This document shows positions 23,701 through 36,811 of a stretch of 64,000 nt of DNA, piece by piece. Every line of letters begins with the position of its first letter. The first letter of the stretch is position 1. The notes beneath the pieces were generated by a model. The model did no database searches, was not told where the DNA came from, and worked only from the letters and a program-made list of their open reading frames with translations. The stretch spans positions 280,482 through 344,481 of the forward strand of contig PTFA01000362.1 in the NCBI GenBank assembly GCA_003342895.1. The letters run 5' to 3'. The position numbers and the translations under genes were made by a program. This DNA is from Casuarius casuarius (taxonomy: Eukaryota > Chordata > Aves > Casuariiformes > Casuariidae).

Positions 23701-26700
23701 TCACCTAAATGTAGGAAAACAGAACCACTTCAGCTTGAACAGAGACAGGTTTCTTATGAAATAAAAGAAACCCAGCACACTCAGCACAGCCTGACTACTT
23801 TTCCTTGTTAGAATTAAACCCTTAAACCCAGAAATCTTCCAGCAACCCAAGGTCTTTTACACACACAAAACATTCTAAATAAAGAAGCCTTTTTTTCTTT
23901 GTCTAGAACTTTTCTTCCTTATTTATTGATACATCTTTCTTCAGCCCTCCGTAACGTGAGACTCTTTCACTGAAGTCACATCATGGGAGCTATGGGATGT
24001 TAGCTCATAGAAGAAAGATGGGGAAAAAGGTCACTAGAATTGTGAAGCACGCAGGAGTTTTCCATTTAAAATGGTAATGTAACTCATGAGACTCAAACAG
24101 CAGATTTTTAGGACATAAACAGTCCTTCTTTTAAAGCTAAAGGACAGCTAAATAAAGCCACAAGCTGAATTCTCTCAGGTATAAGCCCACAACCAGGAGA
24201 AGCCTGTAACCCAAAATTCTTCTTCTAAAACTAGGAATTTCTAAAGTGAAAAAGGCACTTGAAACAAGCCCTAGAACGGAGAACAGGATGCTAGCCTCTT
24301 GCTTGGGTTACCAGCCTAGTATGAGCCCCCCAGGTGATGAGACCAGCTCTGAAGGTCTCTTCAGCTCCTCTGTAATTCCCTCTCAACGGGTCCCATCCAA
24401 CCAGGACCCTCCCTTCCACTCCAGATGGAGTCTCACAGCCCATAATAAATAGCACAGCCTCCCAGTAACATGGAATAGCTTCTAGACCAAAACCAAGCAA
24501 AGCCAGAAGAAGAAGAAGAAGAAAAAAAAAAAAAGACACCAATGAATACCACTGCACTACACAATACAACGTAAAGCTCTCTTCTTTCAAGGTTACGGTA
24601 ATTAGAAAGAGGAACAGCGGCCTAATCCCGCAGCTGGGTTTTACTCTCCTATCTCTTCTTTATCGATTTTGGTATTTTAGTATGAATAACACCTACTTAA
24701 TTCTTGCACAGACCATGTTGCAAAAGTTTTATAGGCTCTGGGACTCTTCGTAATGCACTCCTTGACAAGTTAGACTTGTTACATCCCGGGCAAACATGCC
24801 TTCCTCAGCCCACTTTAAAAACTCCTGTCGCAACCGCTTTGGTGGCGCATGCCCTTGTCAGGATTATAGCAGCATTTCCACAAGGGTAACGCTCCAGAGA
24901 GTATGCCATTATTGTGTTTTATCCACAGGCTGCTCAAAGGCTTGCGTTTCTTGTTATGGTGTCTTACCAGACCACGCTTGGGTGCCTAGTCCTGCTAAGA
25001 ACGAGACTGATGCTCTGTAGTTTCTCTCTTTCTGGCTGCTAGGAAAGTGCGAAGGCAGTTTTCTAGAGCTTGTCTTTACTGCCTGCCAGCTTCTAAACCC
25101 ACAAGGACACTTGCCAGAGTCTTGCTATTTCCCTTTAAGGTTCACTTTATAAGCTTTTCACAGCATATTCTTGAATACTAAACAAGGCTGAACCGCTGTT
25201 GAACCACATTTTTAACAGAAAGAAACAATGTTTTCATATAAACCTGATACTCTACAGAAATTGTTGGTTCGAATAGTCAGATACCCTCCCAGCCACGATG
25301 ACTGAACTTTTTCAGCCACACACCCACATTCAGTTTGAACACGAAGAAACTGTGGCCTGGTCTCAATGCCACCATTTGCTATTCTAACCATTTTGACTGG
25401 TAGTACCTGGGTGAATTCCCAAAATACTCACAGTAGTACAACCCTCAGTGCATTCGTACCAGCTTAGCATGCTTCTGTACGCAAAGCGAAATGCCCATAT
25501 TGGGAATGGCGGTATCAATTCAAACACTTTAACTGATAAAAAAACATTACAATCTACACCGAAAAGACGTGAACCAAACCTGCTGGTGCATCTGAGATGG
25601 CTCTCCACATTGATACCGGAGACGGCTATAAAATTCAAAGTTATAGATCTCTCTTCTACTGGACCATACTGTCTTCATTAGCAGCTTAATGTAAATTGAA
25701 AGAAAGACTAGCTAATTGACTAAGAGCAACTGCTGTTATTCAATTAAAAATAAGTTACTATGGTTATCATGTTGCTGGGTATAAACTCATTCCAATTCAG
25801 GATCACAAGGAACTCTCTTCCCTTTCCTCTCACCTCCTCCTTGATCATCCCAGTCTAGAAAAAAGAAGACCAGTGAAAAAGTGGGGAACACAAAAACCTT
25901 TATAAAAGGTAGAGTCATAAAGTCTTCACCATTTCCAGTATGACCGAGGGAGGGGAGCAAAAGAGGACAAGAAATCAGCTTAACTTGCAACAAAAAACTA
26001 GACAGGAGCGTGCATGTTGCACTAGCCAGAGTGAAACTCTGGAACAATTTATACAGGATAAATACAAAGCACTCTTCCTCAACTGCTTCTTAGAAACCAT
26101 TTAGAAAAGTTCCTTCAGAGAACAATCTAGGCCTACTAAATTCTGCCGCAGTGGCAAAGCGCACACTAGAAAATCGCAATGCCCCTTCCAGCCCTAGCTT
26201 GTAGGCCTCCGGATACCATTACCTCCATGTCTAGAGGTTTTCCTGTGTCTCTCATTCTGATCTGTGAAAAACTATACAATACTGGGCTTTAGGGAAGGAA
26301 AAGGATTGAGAATGTGAGTAACCCTGCCTGCGATTTGGGCTGTCTTGCATTAAATTCTTTGTACAAACAGGAAGATTGTTGTTTCTAACAGCTTAAATCT
26401 AAACAAAGGTCTGCAGATACGGCGCTTTGACAGACATACAGCTACAGATTATGTTACTGCTTCCTTTCCTGCCCTGCCTCTGATGTATATTCCTGTACCA
26501 GAGGCAGGGGTATCCAATTCACCTGTGAATCTATACCTGGACCATCAGTTTTGAGTCCAGGTTGGAAAAAACAAAACCAAACCAAAAAAACCCACACACA
26601 AACAAAAAAAGCCCCCCAAAACAAGAAGAGGAAACTGTTACACTGTTAAAATGTCTTCTGACTGACAAAAAACAGTCAGGATAACTCAGAGCAACGGTAT

Positions 26701-27410
26701 GGGAAATGGAGACTAATGCATTGGGCAGCAGCTTCCCATACCTTACTAAACAGAAAATATGCAATAAAGCAATATAGCGCATACCAACGTGCAAATTTTT
26801 CTCTCTCTTTACACTGCATTATAGAAAAAGAAGTGATTCTCAAACTCCTTCGGACAGTGAATGTTTTTAATCTTCACTTCCCAGGCACAGAGCTGTGGAT
26901 CTGCATTCAACTCCTAGATTTTGAACTAGAGGTATGAATTCAAGGTCCTCGCTTGTCTTATCAGCTAAGAGCAAACCAGTGCTGCTATTACTCAGGCTGC
27001 CAGAACAACCTGTCCTCTTGCTCCTCGCCTTTCGGCTCTTGCCAGCTGGGGATCCCTCCTGCTGCCGTTTGGGAAGGCCAGCACGGGGAGAGCTGTTTGT
27101 CACGGGCCAAATTACTTCATCTGCAGCCAAGCCTGGCCCAGGCATCACCAACTCCTTGCGCTTAACCCTCTTCAGTGCTGCTCGATTGCTGGATCACTCT
27201 GCTCTATAAATAACCCGCAATAAAATTATATTGTGGGGCTCGGCCAGGGAGCGATCCAGCAAAGAGGCAGCATTTCCCGCTGCCACACGGCAACGCTCGG
27301 CTCTGCCCGGAGGGCCAAGGGCGGAAACCCTGCTCCAGCGCAGCCCCTCGCCGGGAACACCCTCCGCTTGCCCGGCGGAGAAGGCGACGGGCGGCGAGGG
27401 GAAGCGGGCC

Positions 27411-27419
27411 ATGACTCAT
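27411..27419. promoter_or_regulatory. AP-1 site ATGACTCAT
   Basis: It is a perfect palindromic AP-1/TRE nonamer at the left edge of the CpG island, about 250-450 bases from the candidate first exons on either strand. Binding is inferred from the motif alone. Confidence 0.5.
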
Positions 27420-27663
27420 GCTTTTTCCCTCACCCCGGCTGCCACCGGGGCGCTGCCCGCCGCCGCCGCCGCAGGGCGGGGGAGCCTCTCCCGGCGGCGG
27501 GGGAGCCCCTCCGCGCCCCTCCGCCCCGCCGTCTCGATGGTAAGGGCAGCAGGGGGCCGCCTCGGCGGCACGTGGCCCACCCCGCGCCAATGGCAAGGGC
27601 CGCGACCATAGAGCGAAACGGGGCGCCCGCTAGACATTCCGCCCTCGCAGCCCGTCTCTCTGC

Positions 27664-27677
27664 TGCCGCCATCTTGT
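27664..27677 (+). promoter_or_regulatory. YY1-type motif GCCGCCATCTTG (first copy)
   Basis: The bases match the YY1 core CCGCCATNTT. The motif commonly sits at or just after start sites of CpG-island housekeeping genes. A second copy lies about 195 bases to the right. Confidence 0.55.
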
Positions 27678-27857
27678 CGGAGGAAGCGGAGCCCACCCGG
27701 CCGCAGAGCCGGGCCCCGCTGCCCCGTCCCTCTTACCTGAGGCGCCCCCACCCCCCACCGCCCCCCCCGCGCGGCTGCCGCCGCCGGGCGCCGGGAACAG
27801 TTTTACCTCTAGTAGGCCCGCAGCGAAGCCTATGCTGGGTACGAGGCCGAGGGGCCG

Positions 27858-27869
27858 GCCGCCATCTTG
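27858..27869 (+). promoter_or_regulatory. YY1-type motif overlapping a plus-strand splice donor (second copy)
   Basis: GCCGCCATCTTG is followed directly by gtaaag, so the motif would form the 3' end of a candidate plus-strand first exon ending at 27869. Confidence 0.5.
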
Positions 27870-27950
27870 GTAAAGAAGAGGGATTTGCGTGACCTACCAA
27901 CATAAGGGTGGTCCCTCCCCCACGTACCCTTGTCCGGGCAGGTTGCTATG

Positions 27951-28090
27951 NNNNNNNNNNNNNNNNNNNNNNNNNNNNNNNNNNNNNNNNNNNNNNNNNN
28001 NNNNNNNNNNNNNNNNNNNNNNNNNNNNNNNNNNNNNNNNNNNNNNNNNNNNNNNNNNNNNNNNNNNNNNNNNNNNNNNNNNNNNNNNNN
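27951..28090. other. Assembly gap (140 N)
   Basis: A run of N inside the SEPTIN2 CpG island, immediately upstream of the probable first-exon end at 28140. The main SEPTIN2 start site is probably in or next to it. Confidence 1.
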
Positions 28091-28140
28091 GGCGGTTGGG
28101 CGGTTGGCTGCGTGCGGCGCGGCGCGGCGCGGAGCGGCAG
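28091..28140 (+). other. SEPTIN2: Probable SEPTIN2 exon 1 (non-coding), 5' end in the gap
   Basis: The sequence after the gap ends in GAGCGGCAG followed by gtagctgagg, a usable donor. Splicing to the acceptor at 30696/30697 would give a 5' UTR with no ATG in the visible part of this exon. A shorter upstream alternative ends at 27869. Confidence 0.55.
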
Positions 28141-30696
28141 GTAGCTGAGGGGCGCCGCGCGGCCGCGGGCCGTGATTCCCCTCCGGAGGGGCGGGAAGGG
28201 GCTCGCCGGGGAGCTCCTGGCCTCTCCGCGGCCAGCTGCCGTGGGCGCCCCGCGGGGATGTGCCGGACGGGGAAGGGCCGGGGTGGGGGTGGCCGGGAGG
28301 CGCCCTGGGGGGAGGCTGGCGAGGAGGAAGCGGGGCTGGGGGGGCCCAGGGCGGCGGGCGCTCCCGGGGTGCGGCATGGAGAGGGAGTGGGAGCCGCTCG
28401 CTGCGAGGCGCCGAGCTCCTTTGGTTTCGTTGTCGAGAGGCCGAGTGACATCCTGTCTTTCTCCACGGAGCCCAAAGCCTTTTCTTGCACGCACAGGTCG
28501 CCTACGAGCATAAATACCCCAAACCTCCCGCGAGGGCTTTCAGAGATGCAGTTTCCTGTTTCTAGAGGGGGTGTTAAGTAAGCGGGAGTTAAGGCAGCAG
28601 CTCCAAGCGTCGTCTACGCGCAGCGCTCCGGAGGATGCTTTCTCGCCAGGCACCAGCTGGGTCGTTTAAACCAGAGGCTAAGGAACGTGACTGACCTGCT
28701 CCAGAGGAAAATCTGGACTGCTCGGAGACCGCACTGCTGCATGCGTGGGAGAGTTCAGCCACTGGCCTTAGGGGAATTCAGTGTGAAAGATCCTCTGTGA
28801 GAGATTTCTGCGCTAGGTGCACACATCCAACCCTAACGTCACCCATCCGGCCGCTTAAATGTCTCTCCTTCATTGCCCAGTAGCTGTGAGAAAGTTTCTT
28901 CCGCTCTTAGAAGCGGTTGGCTGGAAGGCCTTGGGAGTTAGAGGAATGTTCTTGTGTGTCCGAGCAGGCTCTAGCTTTGTTTGGCGTTGGAAAGCTCTCT
29001 TGGAGGGTGGTTAAGCAGAGCTCAATGACATCACTCGGCAGGAAGCATGCTCGGAAGGAAGAGTTGTTATCAGAGCAATGGTGCATGAAGATAAAAGTCT
29101 CACGAGTAACATTGCCAGCAGCTGAGTGCCTCATCGCTCATAGACTGATTTGTTGGCGGAAATATAGGCGTTGCAGATACCAGGTTTTACTTTTAGAAAG
29201 AAATTTCAGCTAAAAAATGTGTTGCCTGTTTTTTTTATTCTGTCTATGAATGTAAAAAGAGAGATGGACTTTTGCCAGCGTGTTCAGCTTGATGTGGAAT
29301 TACACCAAATTGCTTCAATGCAATGCTCTGTTCCTCCCAAACTAAATGCTCTTTGCAAAAGCCATCTTGAAGGCCAGCTGGTAAGTGTCAGAGGGACAGG
29401 AGGCCAACTTTTTTATGCCAGGCAGAAGGCAAAGTTAGTTTGAAATTGGTGATAATTTTTGGCAGCTATGACATTTGCTTCTGGAAACTACTGTATATGT
29501 AGCAGGAAGCACTATCACCTGAGATTTATTAAGACACACCATTTTAACTCACCGTGATTAGTTCTCCTACTTAGCAGCTACTAAATTTTTCGTAAATGAG
29601 GAAGAAGTTAGATTTGAGGACGCATTTGAGGAGATTAAGATGACGACTTTGTGAACGTAACTTGTAAAATTTTTCCCTCTTCAGGAGGGGAGACAGTTGC
29701 AAGAGCCAAGAGTGCTTGGAAGATGGAAAGGGTCAGATGATGATAATTTTAAATCTGGAGAATGAAAGTGGGAGTCAGCTAGATAGATATAAGGCAGGTA
29801 TAGTATGTGGGCTTTGTAAGTGGGAACAAATACCTTTTTGGTAAAAGAGGTCAGGCGGGGGAGGGAGGCTGGACTTAGGACATCCATCTGCCAAAGATAC
29901 AGTATTTGCTGACATGTTTATATTGTCATAGCAAATTATACCATTTCTTGAACTCATCTAAATTAGGCAATAGAAGTCGTCTTGTGTTGGCAGATCTCTG
30001 CTCTTTAAGAGCTTTTCTTCTTGGAGATGTCAGACAAGAGGGTTTTTTTTTTTTTTTTTCTGCTTTGTATCTCAAAGTGATACTGCTGTGTCTGAAAAAC
30101 TTCTCAGGGCAACAAAAGTTTAAATGGATGACTGGATTTGCAAGCATCCAGATCAAAGAGGAGGAGATGATGTTTCATTTTGAAGCTATCAGCTCTTTAC
30201 AGCACGCTCCAGCGTGAAAGGAAATGTGGAGGGGGAGGAGCTTTAAGAAGAAAAAATCTGCATGCGTTGTTTTTTTTAAGCTTAAAAAAAAAGTGTTTTC
30301 CTGTAAATAGTAAGATGTCTTTGCACTGGTTTGATTAGTTTGCATTTGGTTTGATTAGTTTCTAAGAGGAGTGAAAACTTATTTTTTCAGGCTTCAAAAT
30401 TGCTTGTCATATAATTAGTGTCTTTAGCACTTTCCATTCGTGTTGCTTGAATTTGCTGTCCATTGATGTTGATAGGAATAAAATTGGTTGCTGAAAATCC
30501 TGCTCCTCCTTAATACTGAAGATTCAACTACTGGTGTTCTGTGAGAAATTATTTGCACTGTTTCAAAATCTGGATGTCCAAAATAAATTCAAGGGTTCTC
30601 CTCCTTTGATTTTCTGCACAACAGTGGAGATTTGCTTACATTTGTTGCTTCCTCCCCCATATGATCTGTAATACACTGAAAAACATTTTTTTTCAG
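28141..30696 (+). other. SEPTIN2 first intron
   Basis: It runs from the CpG island into AT-rich DNA. A T run of about 17 is at 30042-30059, and a 14-base motif (GGTTTGATTAGTTT) is repeated in tandem with a short spacer near 30330-30362. No coding exon is seen. Confidence 0.7.
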
Positions 30697-30730
30697 ATCT
30701 GTTCCTGACCTTCCATTAAAAATGTCCAAG
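30697..30730 (+). CDS. SEPTIN2: SEPTIN2 start-codon exon (residues 1-3)
   Basis: It begins after tttttttcag, with 25 bases of 5' UTR, ATG at 30722-30724 and only three codons (Met-Ser-Lys) before gtaaga. The ATG has A at -3. So nearly the whole protein depends on the next exon being joined in phase 0. Confidence 0.95.
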
Positions 30731-33700
30731 GTAAGAATGACATTTCCCTATTCAAATGTAACAGTGTAAAACTGATACATTGTTTTTAAGTATCTGTCTT
30801 CAAGCAGAGAATATGTAATTGTTACATTGTGTTTGATGGCGATGTGTATTCTAAAGTTCGGGGTGCCTAAATAAGAGAATTCACTTTCAGAAACCACAGT
30901 ATTGAATGACTCAATAGCGTAAAACACATATGCAAGTACTTTCCTACATGTAGTATAAACATCTTTGGTGAACTAATAATACTCCTGACATTTGCTATTT
31001 TGGTGAGGGAATGGCACAGAAGCTCCCTGTCTGTTACATTTTTGCATTGAAACTTCCATTCTGCTACTGTTTTGAGTAGGAATAATTTAAGGAAAAAAAT
31101 GTTCTTAGATTTAATTTCTTGCCTGCATCCTTATTCCTTTACTAAATAGAGTCAACTGATCTGCTGAGCAAAATCCTTTTAAAAAGTGTGGCAACTTAAT
31201 TACTTAGTACCGTTACTGACATGGTGTATGGTATTCAAGCAATTCTTGGTTCCATGCATTTGGTATAATAGGTAAAACTTCCATGTTAGCTAATTGGCAG
31301 TGGAATGAATGACAGAAGGTTCTTGAGTAATGTGTTTGAATAGGCAAGCTAACAGGTCTAAAGATTTCTCTGCAGTATTTATAGTATTGGGTATCTGAAA
31401 CCCTGTATTATATTTTTTTTTCCTTTTTAAAAGAGATCTCTAATCATGACTTCCAGCAGATGTTTACCCATTCATGAGCAGATTTAGTGTTTTTATTTGG
31501 ATGTGCTAAAAAGAGATTAGAAATAGTTCCTTTTTTACTTGTATACATCAGCCCTATCCACAAGCTTTTTTAAATTTTAATTGTGTACAAAGACTGTTTT
31601 AAAAGTGTGTGATTAACAACTGCACTTCATACTTTAACTAAATAAATGTGTGTTTTGTTTTGTTTTTGCTTAAAGTGTTCTTGGCTGGATAGTTGAATAA
31701 ACAAAACTTTTTTAAAAAAAACTCTAGGTGCATGCAGCTGATCTATTCTTTATTGTGAAACTGCTTAATAATGTGAATAGCCTTGTAGTGTTCTCTCTGT
31801 GCGTCGTAGAGTTTCAAACCATATAATTTGAAGTGTTAAATGATGGAGAAGTAATCCCATATCCCATCATTTCCTGATAAATGGAAACAGCTTTATTTGT
31901 TGTTTCTTTAAAAGTTCTAGTGAGAACAGTAAAGAGCCAAAGAGGGACTTCAGGGTGTGAAAAGATCCACAAAATTTCTGATTTTCCCACACCTTTCTTT
32001 GATTATAGTTTATAATATTTCAAATAATTGAGGAAAGCAGTAATGCAAACAAGTATGTCTTGTGTCTTTATTTTATTTTATTTTATTTTTTAGCAACAGC
32101 CTGCTCAGTTTACCAATCCAGAAACCCCTGGCTATGTTGGATTTGCAAACCTTCCCAATCAGGTTCATCGGAAGTCTGTGAAAAAGGGGTTTGAATTCAC
32201 TCTTATGGTAGTCGGTAAGGAAATGTTTTAGTCTTCCTCAAAATTAGTATTTGCTTACAGATAATTTGGAATTAAAGTGAATATTACTTGTACAGTTCCA
32301 AGGCTTCAGATAGTATCCAAAATCTCTTCTGTACTGCAGCATTTAACTTTCTTTTATAATGTATTAAGTCCCCACATTACAAACCATGCTTGAATACATT
32401 AATAATTTTGCAAGTGAAGCAAAGAAATTTTATTTTGCACTCCAGTGATCACTGCTTCCTCCTTTTCTGCCTTATAGTGTTCATGTACTCCATTTAAAAT
32501 TTAGCTTAAAACTTTTCTGAGTTTTAATACAACCTTTTTTGCTTGCTTGTTTTGGTTAACAGAATAGTGTTAAGAAGACTATTCTGTTTAAACTGTTCAT
32601 TATATTTATGTAGTTCAAAAGAATCTGATTTCTGGTCTCTCTACCCCTTCTTTCCTCCTCTAAATATTCTTGTGAATAAGAAGAATGGGAACTGGATTAG
32701 TTGGTTTTGATATGAGCTTTTACTTTTTAAATTAATATTGGTTATCTGTTAGCAATTATAATTTAAATCGGAATTCTATTAGGCATTTCATTGAGAATCT
32801 GTGTGGATATTAGGAATGAAAAGAGAAATCAAGTATGTTTGCAGAAATACTTGATTTTCTTAGAGTTCTGTGTTATTTTTGCGAATCAAATAGACTCCCA
32901 AATCAGTAGTAACTGTAACTTGGGCATGTTCTATATCTTGCCTGGTAATGCTGCTGGGAGCCGTAACTTATGAATTTTGGTGAATGAACTCTGTAATTCT
33001 CACCTTTAAAATAGGCTTTTATACCCAATAGAATGATTTAAATACATTAGGATTCTTTCTTACTGTCATCATAAGTAAACTCCTTTTGTCTGTTATATTT
33101 GCCCAAGAGATATGACTGGAAATGGGCAGGAGAGGTGGGAAGATGCTTGATAGTAGATGTTTAAGTTCTTAATTTTTCTGGATTACAATAATTATGGAAA
33201 GAGTCTGTCCTCAAACCTGTCATTAATTTTGCTAAACAGCAGCCACAGCATTGCTCGTATCCTGTTTCTTACAGTTCAGTGCTAGACAGAGCTGGCCCCT
33301 ATTTTGGTCTTACCAGAATTTTATGATAGCTGTTTACTGTTACCTTGGGTGAGGGGGAGGAAGGAAGAGGGAATGGGGACATGGAAATTAAATTCAGTTA
33401 TACTGCTTGCTAAATGTGTCTTTTCATTGCTCAGAATCATTTTATCTTAGCTTCGTTGGATTTGCTTAGCATAACATCTTAGTGGATACCTTATAAAATC
33501 TAAGGGTAAAGTCACACTTTAAGTACATGTTTCAAATTATAGTATCTACTTTAACTCTTTGGAGTTTACTGCTTTGTAATCCTACAAATCTGGACAGTTC
33601 TGAAAAACAAAGAGGTGTTTTATCGGTTGTAGCTAAACTTAATTTCCAGAGGTCTTTGAGATTAATTGCAAATAATGCCATGTAAAACAGCTCTGGCCAC

Positions 33701-36700
33701 AAGCTGTGTAAAATTAGACCAAACAGTTGTCTCTTCTTTCTTGTAAACTAGAAGATGAGGGAAAATATTGTGGTATCAGAGTGAGGGAACGGCTGTCAAA
33801 TTTAACTCTGAGACATGGCGGGGTTAACTTTATGGTAGTTATCTGCCAGTATTCCAAGGGATAAATTAAAACTACAATGGGAGAACTTGGGAAAAAGTTC
33901 CCAAAACTGTACTGAAAATTTGGAGCCATATTTTAAAATACACTAAGAGAGGGAGGCAGTAGATTAAGATAAAATAAACTATGCTTTAAAACATCGATTA
34001 TTTCAACAGTTTGGAATGTGAATTCTTTCTGTTGACATATGCGTAGGGGTTTAAGTCTTTTCTCTTGTGGGCGATATTGTAATGTCTGCATTGAACTGTA
34101 CTTCTTTATTATGGTGACACATTTCTTAATTTCCCTGCAGGGAAATATTTCTTTAAAAGCTATCTATACTGACAGAGTCTCAACCAATGATTCTTCCTTT
34201 TCTCATTGTTTTTCTTCTGCTATCGTTTGTCATGGTTTGTGAAAATATGAACTAGGGCTTATAATACTCTAGCTGCTTGGCTGTGTTGTTCCAGAGAAAT
34301 CCCAGCCACTCGTATTTATCAACAATTTCATATTTGTTCTCATTATTGAGCTATGATTCCATCTAAACAGTTAGTTATTTTACTTGAGATTCAATAAACT
34401 GTGGCCAGTTGTTAGAATAACTGCTCTTTTCATTAATCCTTGACGGAGACAGCGAAAACTGATTTGTTTTAGATGTAATATTTAGCCAGACTGAAAGTAT
34501 GGAACGTGCCGCTGGTTAGAATCAAACTTTTTCTGGTTTTGCTGAAATGGTGCCACGTGACTGTTGAGTTAGTCTGACTGTATGTCTCTTCCGTTGGTGA
34601 AGGCCGTACTGCTAAAAACCAATCTTAAAAATAGCAGATACTAGTCAAATCTTTATTTAAAAATAAATCCATATCTTTTTTTTTTTCTTTTGGTCAGATA
34701 TTTTTGTCAGATTGGGCTGTTGCAGAACAGACTTTGTTGCTTAGAGGGACTTGCTGGTCTTTTTTATGCTGTGGACATTTATTCTGATTGACATCTTGGT
34801 CTTTAGCTAATTAGTTGCTTTTTGAGCTTTCCTGGTGGCTCAATAGCCCTAGAACAGAAACACATTTATGGTACACTTTGGTAATGCTCAATTTCATCAG
34901 TGAAAAAATTGCTCTGTGTGTATACTCGGTGGTAGTGTCGTATTCCTCTTCCCTCAGGTACTAGTATCCCATATTAGCACAAAAAAGCAGGCAAAAATCT
35001 CACTTTATGATGGCTGGCTGTGCAAAAGTTCAGCAATGCCTTTTTCACTGATCAAACTGATTATATAACCTAGACATGATCTAGCTTCTCATTGTATGTG
35101 ATCTTTATTTTCTAGAGTGATAGCAGGAAAGCATGTTTTAAAAAATCATGAGACATGGGATAGGAAGCTTTAAATCTAACTCTAAATTGATCACAAGTCC
35201 ACTTGACTAGCAGATTTAATTACAAATCCTCAGTGCTCAGTGAAAGCTGTGATGCTATAAACCTGAGATGTGTGAGTTGTTATCCAACCTTTCTGTGCGA
35301 ACTTTTGCTTCTAATACAAAATTGCTTCTGATATATTGCTTCTAAATACAAAAATACAAGCTTTAGACCAAAATTGAAAGATTTATTTACATTTAACATG
35401 AGAGAAAAAAAAATATGGTCAGATGATACAGTTCGGATACAGTTGAGATTAATTATGTAAATATATTGAGTTTGTTTTCATATTGAATCACAGGTGAATC
35501 TGGATTGGGAAAATCTACATTAATAAACAGCCTGTTCTTGACAGATCTCTACCCAGAAAGGATAATCCCAGGAGCAGCTGGTAAACACACTTTTTTTCTA
35601 GTTTCTCAGTTCTTACTGAAAATTTTTGGAGTTCAATGCTTTTACCTTTGGATTTTAGTAACAGCCAGTTGTCATTTCTAGCAATAAGAATTTCTATTGC
35701 ATTTTCTGATGCTTGAACTGTCAGATAATGTTGTTTCTCTGAGTACCAGGGATGAATATCAGGTAGTTGTCACTCAGTCCTTTGGTGTGGTCAAGAATCA
35801 TATCGGTACCTAAAAGTCTATCCATTTTTTTGCTTTAAAAATATCATATATATAAACATTGTTTATGCTTGTTTGGACTTGCAGCTTGATTGGTTATTTT
35901 GTGAATGTTTGTCTTCACCTCTTTTTCTTCCCCTGCCCCTTGTCCCTGTTTATTCTGTTAACCGAAGCATACAATAATCTGACAAAAGAAAACATTGGAA
36001 GAAAATAGAGGACGATGCTACTTTTTTTTTTTCCCTCTTTGCTACTTGTTGAAAGACTTATTTTAATAATTTATCATATTAGCTGACAATTACTTATCCC
36101 ATTCAACATTATGGAAAAAAATCCCTTACATACAATTTAGTACTGTTCCCCAGATTACTGATTACCTACAGTTTTTCTTAGTCTTTTTGCCTCAGTTTCT
36201 GTATTAGATTTTTAAAAAAAGTATGAAATTGCAAATAATTATCAAAAAAGATCTTTCAAAAGAACTCGGTTGCTGTGTCTTGCTGTGATGTTATCAAGCC
36301 TTAGCAGGTTGTCTGTGGAATAATGCTCGTTACACAATTGCAGTTGCCAGTTAATGTTTTTAATTTTATCTCAAAGTGATCTACTCTTATACATTCTAAT
36401 CTGAAAGATCATGTTTGTTGTCTTTTAGAAAAGATTGAACGTACTGTGCAGATTGAAGCCTCAACGGTTGAAATAGAAGAGAGGGGGGTGAAACTACGTT
36501 TGACAGTTGTAGATACACCAGGATATGGTGATGCTATCAATTGTCGAGATTGGTATGTACACAACATATATTGATCTATGTATGAAGACCGTCATTCATT
36601 TTGTATCTGTCTTGAGGGGAAAAATAAGTAACTGAAGTTATACTAATAATGATATACAACTCAAAGTAGATAGCCCAGGTGGCAACAGTAGCTCTTTTAG

Positions 36701-36759
36701 TACTCCTTTTCAGAGGAAGAGTGAATGCTGCAGTGATTATACTGTTAAGTCATTATCTT

Positions 36760-36811
<52 letters not shown>

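Larger units (their letters stand above)
14350..27200. other. Long stretch without a supported gene between the two CpG islands
   Basis: It has ordinary base composition with an antisense CR1 tail (18711-18930), several A or T runs (for example 23682-23700 and 24507-24534, the latter after GAA repeats) and scattered short ORFs. It is either a first intron for HDLBP transcripts that start at about 27.7 kb or intergenic DNA between two promoters. The longest open frames (21098-21679 and 21258-21833, two overlapping plus frames) show no recognisable domain. Confidence 0.7.
27230..28500. promoter_or_regulatory. SEPTIN2: CpG island, SEPTIN2 promoter, probably bidirectional
   Basis: Dense CpG begins near 27230 and continues past the gap to about 28500. 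It contains plus-strand donors (exon ends at 27869 and 28140) and minus-strand donors (exon ends at 27737 and 27807), an AP-1 site and two YY1-type motifs. The plus-strand donors fit SEPTIN2 first exons; the minus-strand ones fit an upstream alternative HDLBP first exon or a divergent non-coding RNA. Confidence 0.8.

Noticed and set aside
25262..25275. GGTTCGAAT, a tRNA B-box-like word
   Set aside because: No A box, acceptor stem or cloverleaf can be formed around it.
27204..28581. Frames of 130-230 codons around the SEPTIN2 CpG island
   Set aside because: Same composition effect; some run through the gap. The real SEPTIN2 start codon is at 30722.
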